A stretch of 64,000 nucleotides of DNA from Thunnus maccoyii (lineage: Eukaryota > Chordata > Actinopteri > Scombriformes > Scombridae): assembly GCF_910596095.1 (NCBI RefSeq), contig NC_056542.1, positions 29,704,957-29,768,956 of the forward strand, in the 5' to 3' direction. The notes below the pieces were generated by a model. The model was not told the origin of the DNA. It searched no databases and saw nothing but the letters and a program-made list of their open reading frames with translations. Shown here piece after piece: positions 1 through 12,829 of this stretch (position 1 is the first letter of the stretch; every line of letters begins with the position of its first letter). The position numbers and the translations under genes are program-made.

Positions 1-28
1 GACACCAACCATGCTGATTTAAATGTAC

Positions 29-1725
29 CTATGCCGTCTCTGTGGATCTCTAAGAGGAAGCCTTCCTTCAGGTCTGGTTCGCAGGCGCAGGGCACTGGCT
101 TTGAGCGAAACCTCTGATTCCGGAAGTGCAGGTAAAGTGTGAATGTAGAGCACACCTGACCAGGTAAAGGCTCCGGCTCCTGGAGGTGCTCCAAAAAGGC
201 CTTACCACCAAGCACTTGGAGGTACAGGTACCGCCTGGATGGGTCAATATTGGCTGAAAGTAAGAAAAAACATCTTAATTCAATAGTTCAAATATTAAGA
301 AGGACATCTCCATGCCATTATGTTGCTTTTTCGGAATTTGTAAGTGATGTTTCTTACTTTTCTTCAGTTCAGTCAGATCTTTGTCTACAAAGTGAGTTGC
401 AGGCTTTGGAGGAAATTCTGTTTCTGTATCTGTGGGTACTTCCTACAAAATCAAACCAACACGAAAAAAGCACAGAAAAGATGACTTACAGTATTATTCA
501 CTCACTTATGGTCAAGGATAGAATTCATACAACAGAGAAAATATTTTCTACATCTGAGTCATTATCCATATTCAGTTATGAAAAGGCTGAATTCAAATTC
601 TTCAAACTTTTATTCTTAGTATCATCAAGTATATAAGTCTGAAAATTGCCTGTTAAGTGTTGAGCAACCTGGGTAAAGTGTAGGTCCTTCATCACATCAT
701 CTATGATGCCCCTGCGCTGTAGAGCGTGTAGGAAATCCGCCTCAGACAGAGCTCGAGGTGCTGGACCTTGATCTTCCCTCACAGTTTCAGCCAGCACCTC
801 TCGGATCTTTCCATGGATATCCATCTGACAGGCAGAAAACAAAAAATAAAACAAAACCCCCAAAAACATCATGTTCCCATTCACTTCACCTAAATTACAG
901 TCACAAAGAAACATTTCAGAAGTCACCAGTATGGGCTTTATAGTCATCCCCTGCTGTTAGGTTACGTCTTTTAAGTATCTTAATATCTCAAGACAGACTC
1001 ATTGCCATTTGAAGTTAACAGTGCGGCTTATAATGCTCAGTTAGTTTTCTTGGAGCTTATAACAACAACAGTCACTATTTTGTCAGTACAAATACTACTT
1101 TCTCAAAAATCCTGGGGCACATACAGACACAAAACATATTCATTTGTGGACATGCCTATCTTAATGTATACACAAAAATACCCAAATAAGCAAATGATTG
1201 GCAATAAAAATAATACTGGACCACTACCAACGTTGCTTTTTAAAGCTAATACTGGCCAATTCCAGTAGGCAACATTTTGTTTCTTGTGCCAGCGAACATA
1301 TGTGGGTTGATGATGTGTAGCAGGGTAACAGTAAGCACACTGAAGCCTGTGGAGGCTGTTGGAGCTTTGGTGGACATTGATGGAAAAAAACAAGCTGTTT
1401 AAAAAATACATTATATACATATTTAATATAGCCGAACTTATTAAAAGACAAACTTTAGTTGTGAAGGATATGAAAATACGATTTATCATGTGTGTACTTT
1501 TCTCAATAAGCAAGTAAACCTTAATTTGTGTTATTTCTAATGGCAGTTCACGTATCGGTCTGCGTTAAATGTATGTACCTCTGTAAGTATAGCACGTAGA
1601 TGTGCATTGTTTAGCAATCCAAGCGTGTATGAAAATACAAGTTACCGTTACAGTTTGCTCACCTTGAGCAGATGGTTGTGAATTATTTGCTTCAGCTCGG
1701 AAGCTTTTTCTGGAGGCAGAGACAT
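29..1725 (-). CDS. cep76: Centrosomal protein of 76 kDa (5' coding exons only; gene continues past the left edge)
   Basis: Four minus-strand coding exons can be read: 1663-1725, 669-824, 358-442 and 29-253. Phases agree across all junctions. The protein starts MSLPPEKASELKQIIHNHLL, continues with MDIHGKIREVL and RRGIIDDVMKDLHF, and exon 4 gives NIDPSRRYLYLQVLGGKAF and FLEHLQEPEPLPGQVCSTFT, all close to human CEP76. The start is the ATG at 1725-1723, which gives the family N-terminus. In-window coding length is 529 nt (about 176 residues) out of roughly 660 in the family. Exon 4 enters the C2-like domain; the degenerate transglutaminase/peptidase-like part would lie to the left of the window. 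From the family, Cep76 is a centriolar protein that restrains centriole reduplication. The exon 2 donor (GTTGCT at 668-663) is weak, but only this junction keeps the frame into the well-matched exon 3. Confidence 0.93.
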
Positions 1726-2690
1726 TACAGCTGATGGCCAGCTCTGAGCAAAATTAGCTAGCTACGTTAGCAATAGAGTACTACCAAGAACGGTAAATAA
1801 CTGAATTTTTAATTTGAGTAATACTTCATCCTGGTCAACATTTGTCGTCTGTAACATAACCTCCTTAAATTCCTTGTCCTGACAGCAACAACTGCCAGTT
1901 TAAACTATGAAGAATCTTTCAACTGTGGCGGAACAGCAAGCGGGAATGCGGCTACGGCTAAGCCTGACAAACTCCTACGATAAAACCAATGCCTTAACTA
2001 TTTATATCCAAAAACTGCACAACAAACGGCGCTTGGGATATCACTGAATAGACACTTCATTCTAAGATACATTTATTTTAGTTTTCATTTAAGAAATATT
2101 TGCTATTTTATTCAGGGATTAAGTTAGTTGCCCTTCGCTCGTCACGTTCCACAACAATTGGTAGGACCCTTTTGTAGTTCAAATTGTATTTTGTTTCGAT
2201 GGGACTGTCATCACTATGTTTTACCTCATGGATGTATAACAAGACCTAATGGTTTAACTGTTACTATTTTTATATATCGACTCAATCAGTTTTACACTAT
2301 TTAGACTTAAATTCCTTCCATCCTTAACTCAATATATAGCGCTTATATGATTATCCAATTTATAAAACTCTGGAAAAAACAAAATACTCTTTTAGTGGAT
2401 AGCTGCATAGAAGAGTTCCTTCTCCACACATGCCAGCTCCATCCCACAGACAAGAAAAAAACTAAATTACTATAGTAGTCAATATGAGCAAGGCCTCTTC
2501 TTGAAATATTGAATCAGTTCCTGGAATCCACAGTGAGAGGCCTCCAGTCTGGCTGCATTGATTGAACTCATGGTCAGAATGAAATTATGACTATAGTACA
2601 GCACAGCAGTGGAGGGATGTTGAGAGCTGTGGGTGGACACTGTAGAGCAGCTTTTCCTGACAGTGACTGAAGAAATAACACAAGCAGGTT
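1726..2690. other. Intergenic DNA upstream of cep76; no gene recognised
   Basis: This is the 5' flank of cep76 (minus) and the 3' flank of ptpn2 (minus). No open reading frame of note is present on either strand, and I see no exon resembling psmg2, the proteasome assembly chaperone gene I remember between CEP76 and PTPN2 in human. The cep76 promoter presumably lies within the first few hundred bases (roughly 1726-2050), which contain a few CpGs but no clear TATA box. The rest is AT-rich and featureless to my eye. Confidence 0.5.
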
Positions 2691-4355
2691 TTGGTAAAAA
2701 AGGTGAATGTTTTATTTAAGAAGTATTTCACGTTTTGTTTGCTTTTTTTCAAAACACCATCTGTTATATTCTCACTGCAGTTCAGCAGTGTACAAAACTC
2801 CCCTGAAATCTTATGTGGAAAACAAGAATGAATGGAATGTTATGGTCAAACACATCTTTCCTGGGTTAAATGAGAACTGAGTAAAAGCCATGTCCGACAG
2901 CAACACATCTTTTCATCTCGGGAGTCAGTACATGCTAATGACACATTTGGTGTGTGATCGAGTCTGATACAATTTATTCTATCACACTTCCAGTTACTAC
3001 AAACCGGTCAGTGCAGTGCCAACATATTACTCATATTATGTGGGGAATCAACAGCTCACAAATTTGTTTCTGTATTGATCATGCTAGGAAACCTTGGATC
3101 ACACACTTTTCCGTCTAACTCACCTCAAGGCACATTAAAAACGATCTCAACCAGCAAACAAACACTTACGCACTTGTGTTTGCTATCATTCTCTCCTAAG
3201 AATTTAAATCCAAGGTGCACTGCTCCGACTTCTAAATTGCACTATTATAGCTTTAGATTGGTCCCACTCAATTGAAAACCAATTTGGTGATAACTGTGGA
3301 TTCAAATTAAGAAGTCACATGCAACGCAAAGGTGCTATGAATGGTATCGTTTTGTAATGCAGGTGTCAATTATGTCAGAGATCAAACAGAAAATACATTC
3401 CACATAATGGGAGTACAAGGTTTCATCATTAAACAGCTTGCTTGGCTGTATGTATCCCTTCCTAAAAACGGACAGCTTTGCTTTGGTTTCCTCCAGAACA
3501 ACAGTGGGATGAACCTGAAAATACACAAACATGAACCCATCCAGTGGGTAAATACACGCATTAAGCAGTGAGGGACCTGACATCTTGTAAGATCCATGTG
3601 ACAACTGAAGCCTACGAAAAACTTGCTCATATGATGGAAAATAAAAAGGTTAACATTCTAGCAGAGTTTGAAAACATCAGCAAGGCAGCACCCCATGAAG
3701 TGTCCAGTCACACACACTCACACAATATATATATACATGTATGTGTGTGTGTGTGTCCATTTTCGGATGCCCTGCTCAATGTGAATGGAAGAACAAGTGG
3801 TGCTTTGGAAAACCTCTAAATGCATGCATGAAATGCAAATTTCCTAACAGGAAAAAAAACAAAAAAAACTCCCATAGTTGAACCACTAGGGTCTCAACTT
3901 CCTACGTATCTATGGTAGGATGGACAGTCAACACAAGTCATTTTGAAACACAAAATGTAAAACATGTCCACAGATGATCAACACACATCTGACCATTACA
4001 AATAAAGAATGCAAAAATAAACCTGTCAGAATATTTTTTTTTTCTTTGTACTGCACCTTAAGTAAGTTTCTTTCAAAGCGATTTGCTATGATACAGTACA
4101 TTCATCAACAGTGACAAGAAGGAGAGGAAATTAAATCATCGTGCTGGCACCAAGATCCTGAGATGTTACTATTTTTGTTAAGATCTTACATGAAAAATAT
4201 ACACACACTCATTTGATCTAGCGCTCCCGCATTTTGACCTTAAGAAATAAATACCCTCAGTTATGCACATATTACCATCTAAATCTACTTAGAGAAGTAC
4301 CTAATCCCAGGTACTGGTGCAAAATAAGAGTCAGTTTTCAGTGACCGAGAGTGTT
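2690..4355 (-). other. ptpn2: ptpn2 3' untranslated region with poly(A) signal
   Basis: This is minus-strand sequence downstream of the ptpn2 stop (4358-4356). A canonical AATAAA on the minus strand lies at 2716-2711, implying cleavage near 2690-2700 and a 3'UTR of about 1.66 kb. The stretch has only short spurious ORFs and contains an AT/GT dinucleotide repeat near 3721-3756. The cleavage site is inferred; other AATAAA-like hexamers exist further left. Confidence 0.55.
3721..3756. repeat. (TA)n/(TG)n compound microsatellite
   Basis: Alternating AT then GT dinucleotides within the ptpn2 3'UTR. It is read directly from the sequence and is likely length-polymorphic. Confidence 0.85.
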
Positions 4356-7300
4356 TCACTGGGAGTACATCCAGCACACCAGCAGGCCGACAGCCAGAGC
4401 TGCCCCGGTGCCGACGTTAAGCAGAATGGGTCTCCAGTACAGCCACTTCTCTCTTTTCCTCTCTGAGTCGGTCAGTCTCTGTTTCATCTGCTGGACCTTC
4501 TGCGAGGTGCTGGCAATCCTCTCCTCACGGTGTCGCTTTCGGACACTGAAATAATAACAAAGGGCAAGTAGTCAGCAAACAACGATGAGTGAAAATCCCA
4601 TCGGTTTAATGCACCATGCCACTGCTGTGCAAGATAATTAAATAATTATTATAGAAGAAGACCAAATAAAACTGTGGGAAGGAAATGATGGTTTGAGTCC
4701 AATTCCTCTAAGGTCTAAAAGTAATTTCAAGATGACATGGAAATTTTACTGGAAAAAAGGAAATGGAAACACTTTCAGAAAGGTGACCAAAAAACCCCAT
4801 GATGAATCAGAGACACACTGCAGGCTGTCACACACATGGGGTCTGGTGTGTGAGGAGGGATATGACTAGTCTGGAGACCAAAACCAATGCTGCATTTTAA
4901 ATTAATCAAAAATTTAAAAACAATTATGTCTTTACCTCATTTTCAACCTGACAAAATTCACTTCCATAAAGTTCTAAGATTTTTGGCAAAGATTATTTAT
5001 TCACATGAAACTATTCTTTGACAAGTTATTAACATTTTGTGTAGGTTTATTTTTTGTTTTCTGCATTATTGGCCCTCAAATTTGAAAGAAGAAAAGGTTC
5101 TGTCTCAAAAATCAGTCTCAAACTTGGTGCTGTAAGATTTCATCTGCAAGGCACCAATCAGAGCTCAGAATGTAAACAGGAGGACCAATCAGGTTCTGCC
5201 TCTTTACCATGTGACCTCACTATTCTGTTACTGTGGTTAAATTAAGATCATGAAATGTTTCTCAATTTTAAGGTTTGAAACCTCCAAATTCATTATTTTA
5301 TCAAAATCATTATGAATGACTCAGATACAAACACAAACTGAGTTCAAAGTCAGTTTTTTGTTTTGTTTGAACTCAGTGAAAAGCAGATTTTTACCTTCAT
5401 CTACCATGCTAGTCAGCTAGCTTCTAAGTTTAATTACATAGTTAGCACGGTTGTTAGCAATGATTAATGCTATTATTAGAGACTTAAGTTACTCTGAGTA
5501 CTTAACAAATGATGGCAATGAAAGCCAAAGTGTCAACATGTAAGAATATGAGACAGCTGCTGATGCTAACGCTACCTGCTGCTAACTGGGTTCGTGTGTG
5601 TTTAATGTTATAACTTGAGTCCTGCGGCAGACACGGTGATGACAGAGAAACATTCAGAGCTCAGACACTGACAGTGAGCCCAGTTTGTCAAAAAGAAGTT
5701 AAAAAAAAGGTAAATTTGATAGGAAGAAAAGAAAAGGAAGGTTCTAAAATAGACTGCTATGAGCAGAGACAGTAACAAAAAACTAATTAATTAAATTAAT
5801 GTAGAAACATTTTTGAATGTTTTTTCTAATTGTCTCCCTTCAGTAGTTCATACATTGATTTTGTATATTAAACCGAAAGTAAAACTAATCCGTGTACTTT
5901 TTTCAACAAAATCATCAGTTCCTCTGAAGTCTCGACAGATAGATGTGAGTTCTCAGAGTTAGAAGGTTCTATCTGAAAATCACTGGATCATGAAAACCCC
6001 ATTTGAAAATGTCATAGGATTTTGATATTATATATTTAGAGTACATTTAGGGTGTCTGTTATTTTGACAAATAAAAGAGAAGTGTACTGTATCAGTATCA
6101 GTTTTAATATCTAGGATGTCAAAACTTTGAACCTCAATATCTCAAAAGAACTCAGAATGCAGACAGAACCTGATAATTCTACAGTCAGCAAATCCTGAGC
6201 TGTGTTACTTACTGTCCAGTGTTTTCTGCCTCGTGGTGGTCAAGGCTGGCTGGCTCCTCTGCAGGCAGGTCGTCTTCTGAGGCGGCCGGCAGCAGGCAGG
6301 GTCCTGGCTGGCCGTTGGGCCTGCTGTCATTGAGGTGAGGTCTGGGTGGAGGTGGCGGCGGGGGCAGATCTGGCTCCGAGTCATCTTGGGACATCACTCC
6401 CTGCTTGTTCTGCTACAAGGAACAACGGAAAAGTTTTCTTTCAAACTTATGATCAATCTGTTGTCAAAAACAACAACAGCATGGTAAGCTGATGAAATAT
6501 TTTTGAACTGCTCAATATTATAAGCTCTTGTATACTGAGATCTCTTAATGACTTAATCACCTTTGTTTTTATACATTTTTAGTTTGCAGACTTCAGGATA
6601 GCCAAATCAAACAGATGCAGTGAAATAGGGGCAGACATGAACACAGATTATAAAATATCTTACATATATACCACAAAACATTTTATGACTTCAGCTGACA
6701 AAAATTTGAACTTGACAAATTGGCAACAACTTGCATTTCTTAGTAGTTGTGTATGGAGTTAAGTTTTTTTTTCTTTTTGAAATGTAGTCTTATTGCATCA
6801 ACAAAATACATGAAACAACATATGTGGAAATTTAAAGGAAAACATGTTGGCATTGCTATAACACAACAGTCAATATCAGAGATGCTGTTTTGGACTACGA
6901 TGAATTAAGCCCAAAAATACACTATGATACCACGAGACATAGTTACTCCGTTGAAGCTTTCAGTTTTACTTTAAAAGCATCATCAGGTGCAGGTAGAGGA
7001 AACAACAGCTAATAAATGCCAGGTCTGCCAGCTGATGACGCAGGTCTAAACCATATTTCCTGACACCTCCACCTGCATGGTTTTAGAGTAAAACAGAAAG
7101 CTTGCAACTGCAACAATGTCTCAGTCCTTTTTTGTAACTCTACTCTGAAATGTTTGCAAGTATCAGTGGATCTCCTGGTTACTGAAAGACAGAACCCCAG
7201 TGCATCTCATCCTGTTTGTCTTGTGTGCTCTTTAAATGAACATAGTGTTACATAGTTTAGCCCAATGAATAAATTGCATACAAAAGACAGTACAATGGCT

Positions 7301-10300
7301 TCAGTAACTGTCTGCATTGCAGTCACCTGTCTGGTCTCAGATGTCAGTTTCTCACTGGCACTGGAGCTTAACAACAAGGTGTACATGATCTCATAACAGC
7401 CCCAAATCCCAACCTGAGCTCTTTTACAAGTGCAGTCTTAATCCTCAGACTTGTGACAGACTAACCTGTGCTGAATTGTCTGTCAGGATGAGGTTGGCTC
7501 CCTCAATGACAGCCATGTAGGAGAAGCGGAGCTGGTCGGGGGTCTGGATCAGACCCATGCGGTATTCCCTCATATCCAGTAGCACCTTCTGTATGTCCAC
7601 TGATGATGGGTTCTTCCTTCTGTCCATCTGCAAAACACATAAAAGGAAGGTTAATGGTGTCACTTGTTTAGAGTACAGCTGAAACGACTGCAGCTAAGCC
7701 TATGGTTTCACTAAATATTGTTTTGTTTTTTTACGACTTTTATTTCCATAAAATTGAACTATAACAGATTACTTTTTCTGGCATTAGTTCTTTGACATTT
7801 GACTGACAGTTGTGGACATAAATTACTAATCTTTTTGTCTCTGCTCCTGCTCTTTAATTATTGGCACATGCTTCAGCCATTGACAGGCATCGATCAACTC
7901 ATTTTCTCTTAGCTTAGCCTAAATATCTTGGGTCCCTTTCAGAGCAGGCTTCTTTTTCTGAAGAAATTATTCTTCCTTTGATTTTCAGACTATCCACACT
8001 TCTGTAGGATTCCAGAAGGGTGAGTTATTCTTGAGAAAAGGAAATAAAAACTAATGAATGGCATTTCCCAGGTATTTCACTGATATTTATTTTTTCTACT
8101 CCATTGCATAATCCACAGAAAAATGCTTTGAATTCAGTACTATCAACAATACCAACATGTCACAACCGCTCTCTTCCCAAACATCACTAATAAGGCATTA
8201 ACATCTCATCTTACGTGCTTGCAAAAACTTGAATCTCTTGGGTAATGTTTTAACACTTTGTTCCCAATGTAAACATTAGTCAACATTTCCTTTCACAACA
8301 AGCTGCCTTCGGTGACATTCCCACCATTACCACTCCCAGTTCTCACCAGGACCAGGCATGTGTCCACCAAGGCGAAGGTCCCTGAGCGTCCAATCCCTGC
8401 GCTGCAGTGCACCACTGAGGGCCCATGCTCTGAGCCAAGCGAGCCGGACTCCCGAACCTTGAAGAGGAAGTTGAGGAAGGAGGCGGGAGATTCAGGAACG
8501 CCAAAGTCAGGCCACGTGGTGTAGTGAAAGTGGTAGATCTCCCTCGACTCTCCTGTCTACAACAGAAAACATGTGATGTTGGCCATGATTGGAAGATTAT
8601 ATATGACTGGGCTGATTTGTCACTAGGACAACATCAAACAAAACATTAAGTCACAGCATTTATTATCTTCATACATTCAGACCTGGATGCTAGATTTAAC
8701 AACAGTTGCAACCATGTAAGATAATACAATTTAAGAAAGAGTAAGTATGCTCAGAACCTGTAGCTGTCCTGAAAATGAAGCAGATGAAGCTACACAAGCA
8801 AAGCAATGTAAATAAATTATTTTTAAATACAGTAATAGACTGCAATTTTGCTCAAGTAGACACATAGCAGTTTTCACCTCGCAAAATATCATCTCTGAAA
8901 TTGCACCACTACAGAATTTAACAAGGTTATATCATCTAATCATTTCACTCTCATGCTCACCTTTGTGTTCTGCAGTTCTAGCACTCGGATTGTGTAATAG
9001 GACTGGTCTTCCTCTGACAGTAGCCTGACAACAAACCCTGTGTCCGTGAAAGACATCTGTAACTCCTCTGTGGTCGGCCAGTACTGTGCACACTTTTCCT
9101 GTTGAGACAGAAACGAATGAAGTCCGTCAGGGATAAGAGGCCACATGCTTAGGCCTGTCATGATAATTACATTATCGACTTATCGTACAATAACGTAATT
9201 ATATCAACATTATCATGTCAACATATCGACTTATTGTATGATATATAGACATGATCATTTTTGCTGACCTCAATATTGCCCATTGTGTTTTCATAAGAAT
9301 GTCACCTACATTTTAGACAACATGATGCCAGAATAAACAGCATAACTTATTGAGTGTGGTCTATCTATTTGAAGCAAATCATCTGTCTACCTGTTTCTTT
9401 ATGTTGTTTCCAGAAGGTTTCAGCATTTTTATAAATCCAGTTTTTGCTCCTGCTGTTAAAATTTTTAAAAGGGAAAGGCGGTGCATGAGGCCCGCTCTTC
9501 CTCAGCCTCCACATCGCAGGCAGATCTCCCACATTCTGCGTTAGCGGCTAACAGGCTATTCATGTCACAGTGGCTCGGGAAATATTTTTTTATCATATTA
9601 TCATTATATCAGTGGCATAAAAGGATCTTAAAATGACAATAATATAATTTACCGCAATTATTTCCAGGACAATATATATTCCAACAAAAGTAGTTAACGT
9701 GACAGGCCTACACATGCTCGAGTCTTCTGAAGGATGAGTTGACTGAAGTCTGAGATAAATGTATAAAGACAGGGTGGGAGATGCACACGGACATGGTATT
9801 CATCAGCGGGTTAGAACAGACTTTCCTACTAAGAGATTCCATGAATTCAGTGAATCCATTTTTATCAAGAAATACCGCTACCAACACAAAGCAATGTGTG
9901 ATATTTCTTACCCTCAGGGTTATTGTAGTCAATAGTATGGTGTTGGTTTACTTCATCAGACTTGGAAGCTTGTTTCCACAAGTTAATAAATAGCCAGTAG
10001 CCACTAGCCACAAATCACTCAAATAAAATAGCTGAATTTAACTCTGAAGCCTGATAAGATTGGGGAAGGCGTTCTGCAATTAAAATCATTTTGCCCAAGA
10101 GATATTTAGGGCCGATATGTTATTTTCCACAAGTCTTGAGGATTCTTGCAAATGTATTTCTTATAAAAAGGTTAATTTGAGCAATCAGCAGCTCATACTT
10201 TTTACATGTAAGATCTCTCATCAGGTCCTCTTTGTACTGTACATTGACTTCAACTTGAACCTCAAGAGCAAAAGTGATGATTTTACAAGTTAAACTGATA

Positions 10301-12653
10301 AATATTTATATAAATGAGATTTGTAGTGTTGCTAGCCAAGAAAAACATGTTTTAAAGGAATGTTTCAAACTTTTTGGAAACATGCTTTTTTGCCGGCAGG
10401 AAATATTCCAATACAAAATCCCCCTCTAAAACTACAACACTTAATTTTTACACTCTAATTTTTGTGCAGATTAAACAGGCTAGCCATTTCCCTCTGTTTC
10501 CAGTCTGTATGCTAAGCTAAGCTAACTTGCTGTTTACTCCTGCTTCATATTAAAAAGGAAGGATATGAGAGTGGTATCAATATTCTCATGAAACTCTCAG
10601 AGAGAAAGCAAGTAAGTGAATTTACAAAAATGTCAAACTATTCCTTTAAATATGAAGATATTTATCCCCAGTCAGACATTGAGCTAGCAAAGACAAATTA
10701 TGCTAAGTGCTCTGAATGTCTGAATAAAGATATAAGACCTTGTAACATGTCTCCCTGAACTGTTGAATAAAACAGACAACAAGGGGATGTATTGCATGAA
10801 AAATCAGCAGGTGCTAAAGTGTACTCACAGATCCCTTTTCAATGACTCTGTTGAGCATTATAACAGCTTTGGAACACTGCTCCCAAATCATCAGCCAGAA
10901 ATGACCACAGGTATTCCTTAAAGGCCCCTGTGGAAGTAAAACAAAGAAATGCACATGAAGTAAAATCTTGTACATTTCTTTGTACGTAGCCCGCAGATTT
11001 GTTCAGCCAGAAATCTGAACTATGTACGCAGGTATTGACATTGCTGTTACTACACCTCACCTGAGAAAGAATGTAAGCTCTTTGGGCTTCTTCCACCATG
11101 ACTAAACTAGCATTGATGTAGTCATTTTCAGAGTTTTCAAGTTTGACCCGACTGTGATCATCTAAAACCAGGAGAGACCACAGAACAGTTACGAAGAGGA
11201 CATTCACTATAATACAAATTTTGGTTAACAATGTTGTTTGTCATGAGACTCACATGGGCTGACATCTCTGTAGCGGTTCAAATTCCTATTGACTGGAAGT
11301 TTTGCCACTCTGTAAGGATATTCACCAGCTTGGTTACGGATTTCCTGTTTGAAGAGAAAAGACAAATAGGAAGTTCGCAGTATTACTTTAGGAAGATGGG
11401 AGACACATTGTGAGACAAACTGGTGCCTACATGACAAATCTCTTTCCTCATTGCATCATTAGAAGTACCACACAGATAAAAGGTCTTGTCTTTTGTGCTA
11501 TTCAGCCTCTAAAAAAAAACTTGATTATTTGGAACTATCATCCATAAATGTCACGTACTGCCCTGCTTTGTTCTAATTGTCATTAGTCACATTGTTGATT
11601 TTACTACTCATAGTTTTTTTATATATTGTGCATGGGGTGCAGCCATACATGATGTCCCCGCCTCTGCCTGACAATAAGTTTGTTATCTCTTCTTCAGAAG
11701 TGATAGATAAACAAACCGTGTTCCTGATAAAAATGAAATGCAACAAAAGTAGTAATGTACTTTTTACACTAAAGTAGACATGAGTAAGACAATGTGACTT
11801 CTCAGTATATACAAATTACCCTTGAATCTGTTTAGTTCCCAGTAACACTATAAATCTGATGTTTATATTAGTTATTGTTTAAGAAACTGTATCTGGTATA
11901 TGATTTCTGCATCAACTAACGGGCTATAAAATATATTTCCTCCTAGCAGCACAGGACCATTTATAAAGCTTGTATGTAAAGATTTATAAAGGTGTTTGAA
12001 TCTATGAACAGATTGTTTACGGTGTTTCTAACTTCTAAACACAGTAACTGTGTGCTACAAAGCACCTCCTGTTATATGTTCTCCTCCAGCTAGCAGCTAG
12101 CTACATATTACAGGGTCACAGCCAAAGTTACACCGGAACAGAAACGTTATGAACTACACTGAACTGACAGGCTCTCTCTGAAGACAGCTGGTCGTAAAAA
12201 AAAACAACAAAAAAAACCACATGCGCTTTTCTCTGGAAGTCCTGATGAGTTCTCAGAAACTGCAGCTGACGTCTGTTAGCGTCGGCCAGCATGAGCTAAC
12301 TGAGCTCAACTGTGAGAACTGTGCCGCTGCACGTTTTCCAGCTACGGAAGTCAGCCACTACTAGCGCGGATTGCTAGTTTTTCTTTACTAAGTGCATAGC
12401 GTTATATACACACACAACCTCTACACAGTGTGATGAATTATGTACGTTAACACGATTAAATGAGCCGCATAGGAGGCTAAAAGTCACCAAACACTGACAA
12501 AACTGTGTTAACGGGACAGCTATCACATTAGCGAGCTAAGTAAGTTAGCAACCGATCGTCATAGAAACACTGGGCCTCTCTAGAGTGAAGACTTACGTTG
12601 TAAAGGTTTTGCCATCTGCCGGACGAGTCGATGTCTTCAAATTCCTGCTGCAT
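4356..12653 (-). CDS. ptpn2: Tyrosine-protein phosphatase non-receptor type 2 (TC-PTP), membrane-anchored form
   Basis: Nine minus-strand coding exons: 12597-12653, 11254-11344, 11061-11161, 10829-10927, 8961-9098, 8347-8556, 7466-7627, 6213-6412 and 4356-4545. They total 1248 nt, or 415 residues, the same length as the long human form (TC48). Seen: pTyr-recognition segment RYRDVSPYDHSRVKL (Tyr44), WPD loop TTWPDFG (Asp179), P-loop [10 protein letters not shown] (nucleophile Cys213, Arg219) and Q-loop QTPDQ (about 260-264). All catalytic residues are intact. Exon 8 encodes an acidic, proline-rich linker. Exon 9 has a basic stretch (VRKRHREER) and a hydrophobic C-terminal tail fitting ER anchoring. 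From the family, it dephosphorylates JAK/STAT proteins and receptor kinases. It is separated from seh1l by a 1.1-kb divergent promoter interval. Teleosts can carry two ptpn2 paralogues and I cannot say which this is. ptpn1 is the main alternative; synteny and the C-terminus favour ptpn2. Confidence 0.95.
4546..6212. other. ptpn2 intron 8; no gene, repeat-like AT-rich DNA
   Basis: This intron of about 1.67 kb lies between the last two coding exons. It has short unsupported ORFs and AT-rich sequence. The stretch around 5085-5230 and 5600-5700 repeats themes such as CAATCAG and AGAGCTCAGA and may be an old transposon, but I cannot define its ends. Confidence 0.4.
9150..9710. mobile_element. Non-autonomous hAT-type element (MITE) with 8-bp target-site duplication
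   Basis: The left end begins TAGGCCTGTCATGATAATTA, and the right end is the inverted form beginning TAGGCCTGTCACGTTAACTA (complement of 9710-9691). The direct 8-bp repeat cacatgct flanks it at 9142-9149 and 9711-9718, which is the hAT hallmark. It is 561 bp long with an AT-rich interior and no transposase reading frame. It sits in ptpn2 intron 4, about 50 bp upstream of the exon 5 acceptor. The perfect TSD suggests a fairly recent insertion. Confidence 0.9.
10352..10649. mobile_element. TTAA-flanked palindromic MITE
   Basis: The ends are inverted: TTAAAGGAATGTTTCAAAC on the left and the complement TTTAAAGGAATAGTTTGAC on the right, both abutting TTAA (10352-10355 and 10646-10649). It is about 298 bp with no coding capacity. 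The interior has the GCTAAGCTAAGCTAAC motif common in fish repeats. A TTAA target is typical of piggyBac-type insertion, which is inferred and not proven. It lies in ptpn2 intron 4, close to exon 4. Confidence 0.7.
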
Positions 12654-12829
12654 TGTGTTGTAATTAGTGCCCCCGACACACTTGCTGGATGATCACAGAC
12701 TGTTTGCAGCACCGCTCACCAAGTTACTCCGTTCTGTCAGCCATCTAAACAGCCGTCTCTGTGTGTAATAACCCTGGGGATCCCTGCGGGGAGTCTGCTG
12801 CTCCCGCACAACACCGCACCGCACACTGC

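Noticed and set aside
250..636. 128-codon plus-strand ORF
   Set aside because: It is antisense to cep76 exon 3, which aligns with the human protein and joins in phase.
6209..6213. In-frame stop at the ptpn2 exon 8 donor, as a possible truncated isoform signal
   Set aside because: Any phase-2 intron with a GTAA or GTAG donor produces such a stop, so by itself it is not evidence of regulated intron retention.
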